Assembly (NCBI RefSeq): GCF_016658545.1
Contig: NZ_JACVZC010000048.1
Span: 1-41,970 of the forward strand
DNA from: Pseudomonas sp. S37
GTDB taxonomy: Bacteria > Pseudomonadota > Gammaproteobacteria > Pseudomonadales > Pseudomonadaceae
DNA length: 41,970 nt
Reading direction: 5' to 3'
The translations under genes were made by a program, and so were the position numbers. The notes under the pieces are model-generated. The model worked only from the letters and a program-made list of their open reading frames with translations, searched no databases and was not told where the DNA came from. Shown piece after piece: positions 40,092 through 41,970 of this stretch (the first letter of the stretch is position 1; the number at the start of each line of letters is the position of its first letter).

Positions 40092-41303
40092 ATGTTTGTT
40101 TCCAACCCCAAGGCTGGTCGCCAGCCATACCCGCACGCATTGCTAGAGGTGATGAGCATCGCCAAGGCCGAACAAAGCCGCCAGTGGCTGGCCGGCTGGA
40201 AACGCCTGAACACCGGTGCCACGCCGCTGTATGCCTTGCCCGACCTGGCTGCCGAGCTGGGGGTTGCCCAGTTGTCGGTCAAGGACGAATCGGTGCGTTC
40301 GGAACTGGGCAGTTTCAAGGCCCTGGGGGCGCCCATTGCCTTGGTTCGCCTGATACTGCGTACCTTTCCCGAGCAGCAATTTGACCCGCATGGGCTGCTG
40401 GAGGGTCGCTATGCCGACCTGCTGGGCCACTTCACCGTGGTCAGCGCCACTGACGGTAACCACGGCAAGGGCCTGGCCGCAGCGGCAGAAAGCATCGGCT
40501 GCCGTTGCGTAATCGTGCTGCACGCCAACGTCAGCATCGAACGGGAGCAGGCAATTGCCGCTTACGGCGCGCAGATCGTGCGCATTGCCGGCAACTACGA
40601 CGAATCGGTCGAGCATGCTGCCGAGCTGGCTGCAAGTAATGGTTGGACCGTGGTGTCCGACACGTCCTACGAAGGTTATGAGGTGATCCCGCGTGACGTG
40701 ATGCAGGGCTACGGCACCATCGCCGCGGAAATCGTCGAAGCCACGGCCGGGCAGGCACCCTTCACTCACGTGTTCCTGCAGGGCGGGGTGGGTGGCCTGG
40801 CAGCCGGCATCGTCAGCTACCTGTGGGAGCACTACGGTGAACAGCGCCCGGTGTTCATCATGGTCGAACCCGAACAGGCCGACTGCCTGTACCAGAGTGC
40901 CGTGCTCGGCCGGCCAGCCAGGGCGACCGGGTCGGTGGATTCGGTCATGGCCGGGTTGGCCTGTGGCGAGACGTCGCCGTTGGCCTGGCGCTTCCTTGAG
41001 CCCAGCGTCGATTACTTCATGACTGTCCGTGACGACCAGGCTATTGCGGCCATGCGTCGTCTGGCAGCCGGCAGCGCTGGCGATATCCCGCTGGTGGCGG
41101 GTGAGTCCGGCGTCGCGGGCCTGGCCGGGCTGGTGCAACTGGTCCAGGGGGCTGGCGCAGCCGCCGACCTGGGCCTGGACAGCAATGCCCGCGTGCTCTT
41201 CATCAGCACCGAAGGTGCCACCGCCCCGGGCGTCTACGCCGAACTGCTGGGCGAAGCGGCCGCTTCGGTACTGGCCCGCCAGCGCGCCTGGGCCCGCGCC
41301 TGA
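40092..41303 (+). CDS. Diaminopropionate ammonia-lyase
   Basis: A 403-residue PLP enzyme of fold type II that converts 2,3-diaminopropionate to pyruvate and two ammonia. The PLP lysine is Lys76 in RSELGSFKALGAP; SATDGNHGKGLAAAA binds the cofactor phosphate region; VFLQGGVGGLAAGIVSYL is the glycine-rich phosphate loop. Length and motifs match E. coli DpaL (YgeX). AAGGAG precedes the ATG at 40092; a longer frame has no ribosome site. It lies 80 bases after the carbamoyl hydrolase and 55 bases before a damaged M20 amidohydrolase. Confidence 0.9.
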   Translation: MFVSNPKAGRQPYPHALLEVMSIAKAEQSRQWLAGWKRLNTGATPLYALPDLAAELGVAQLSVKDESVRSELGSFKALGAPIALVRLILRTFPEQQFDPHGLLEGRYADLLGHFTVVSATDGNHGKGLAAAAESIGCRCVIVLHANVSIEREQAIAAYGAQIVRIAGNYDESVEHAAELAASNGWTVVSDTSYEGYEVIPRDVMQGYGTIAAEIVEATAGQAPFTHVFLQGGVGGLAAGIVSYLWEHYGEQRPVFIMVEPEQADCLYQSAVLGRPARATGSVDSVMAGLACGETSPLAWRFLEPSVDYFMTVRDDQAIAAMRRLAAGSAGDIPLVAGESGVAGLAGLVQLVQGAGAAADLGLDSNARVLFISTEGATAPGVYAELLGEAAASVLARQRAWARA

Positions 41304-41358
41304 TCCACCCCGAAAGCCGGGTAAATTCTGATCAACGCCCGTCACAGGAACTGCAACC

Positions 41359-41880
41359 ATGAGCAATGACATTACCTTCGAGCAACAGCGTCGGTGACGG
41401 CCCCGGGGTGATCGGCCTGCGTGCCGACATGGATGCCCTGAACATCAGCGAGCAGGCGCAGGGGCGGGCGCATGCTTCGTGCAACCACGGCAAGATGCAC
41501 GCCTGTGGCCACGACAGGCACATGGCAATGGTGCTGGGGGCTGCCGACCTGTTGTGCCGCGAGCGCAACTTCAACGGTACCGTGCGCTTTGTATTCCAGC
41601 CGGCTGAGGAACACGGGCGCGGGGCCAAGGCGATGATGGCCGACGGGCTATTCGAACGCTTCCCGGTCGATGCCCTGTATGGCGCACACAATATGCCGGG
41701 CATGCCGGCCGGCCATATCGCCACCCGGGCCGGCGGGGTCATGGCCAGCGAGGACAACTTCGTCATTAGTATCCAGGGCAAGGGCACCCATGCCGCACGG
41801 CCGCACATGGGCATCGACCCACTGGTGATCGGTGTCGAGATTACTTTGCCGAGGTGGTGCGGGTCAGCCTGTCGGGTTGA
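41359..41880 (+). pseudogene. M20 amidohydrolase, two internal deletions and frame breaks
   Basis: Three pieces of one M20 (hippurate hydrolase/YgeY-like) gene are joined. An ATG at 41359 gives MSNDITFEQQRR and stops at 41395. From 41396, in the next frame, about 148 residues of the catalytic core follow, with LRADMDAL, MHACGHDRHM (metal ligands) and FQPAEEHGRGAK. After VIGVEI near 41840 it jumps back to the first frame for YFAEVVRVSLSG and a stop at 41880, a plausible C terminus. Compared with family members of about 390 residues, roughly 80 and 220 residues are missing at the two joins. It may be a real pseudogene or a misassembly near the contig end. Confidence 0.7.
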
Positions 41881-41910
41881 TCATCCTTTTGTTGCCTTGA
41901 CACGCCACCC

Positions 41911-41970
<60 letters not shown>

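Overview
This window looks like chromosomal DNA of a fluorescent Pseudomonas of the P. putida group. The evidence is the high GC content, the many REP/REPIN palindromes of the GAGCGGG(T/C)…CCCGC and GAGCGGCTTTAGCCGC types, a DUF1652 protein, and the gene order gluconate dehydrogenase – ptxS – kguEKTD, which I know from P. putida KT2440. Both window ends fall in REPINs and the right end runs into 42 consecutive G, so this is probably one complete draft-assembly contig. No rRNA, tRNA, CRISPR, integrase or transposase was seen.

Layout, left to right. 1–5.7 kb: a GNAT acetyltransferase and a divergent LysE-type exporter around a shared inverted repeat, then an alpha/beta hydrolase, a nucleotidyltransferase-fold protein, a pirin, an AlkA-like DNA glycosylase and a DUF1652 protein. 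5.8–6.9 kb: a small hypothetical gene and alkB. 7.1–12.7 kb (minus strand): a four-gene curli-type operon. It starts at a candidate sigma-54 promoter, leads with two secreted paralogues of unknown function, continues with csgB and a very large csgA-like gene, and ends at a strong terminator. No csgD/E/F/G lies in the window. 13.0–14.6 kb: a PAP2 phosphatase and an Ais-like heptose-phosphate phosphatase, probably acting on cell-envelope phosphates.

14.7–24.1 kb is the periplasmic gluconate/2-ketogluconate pathway. A three-subunit gluconate dehydrogenase makes 2-ketogluconate, KguT imports it, KguK phosphorylates it, KguD reduces it to 6-phosphogluconate, and KguE accompanies them. The repressor gene ptxS sits between the two arms. 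Three perfect TGAAACCGGTTTCA operators lie before gad, ptxS and kguE. 24.3–25.7 kb: a secreted endonuclease I with an Ada-like tail plus a small hypothetical gene. 25.9–30.5 kb: a complete BamA paralogue outside its usual context, divergent from a CpxRA-like two-component system, with an exact GTAAA-N5-GTAAA CpxR box between them.

30.5–32.4 kb: an aldo/keto reductase and a LysR regulator. 32.7–37.9 kb: a BCCT transporter, a ferredoxin-type reductase, a Rieske oxygenase with a bridging glutamate and a LysR regulator; together these look like uptake and oxidative demethylation of a quaternary ammonium compound. 38.1–41.9 kb: an Lrp-type regulator divergent from a carbamoyl-amino-acid hydrolase, a diaminopropionate ammonia-lyase and an internally deleted M20 amidohydrolase, suggesting catabolism of substituted 2,3-diaminopropionates.

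The best candidates for something undescribed are the two unknown secreted proteins heading the curli operon and the Cpx-linked second BamA.
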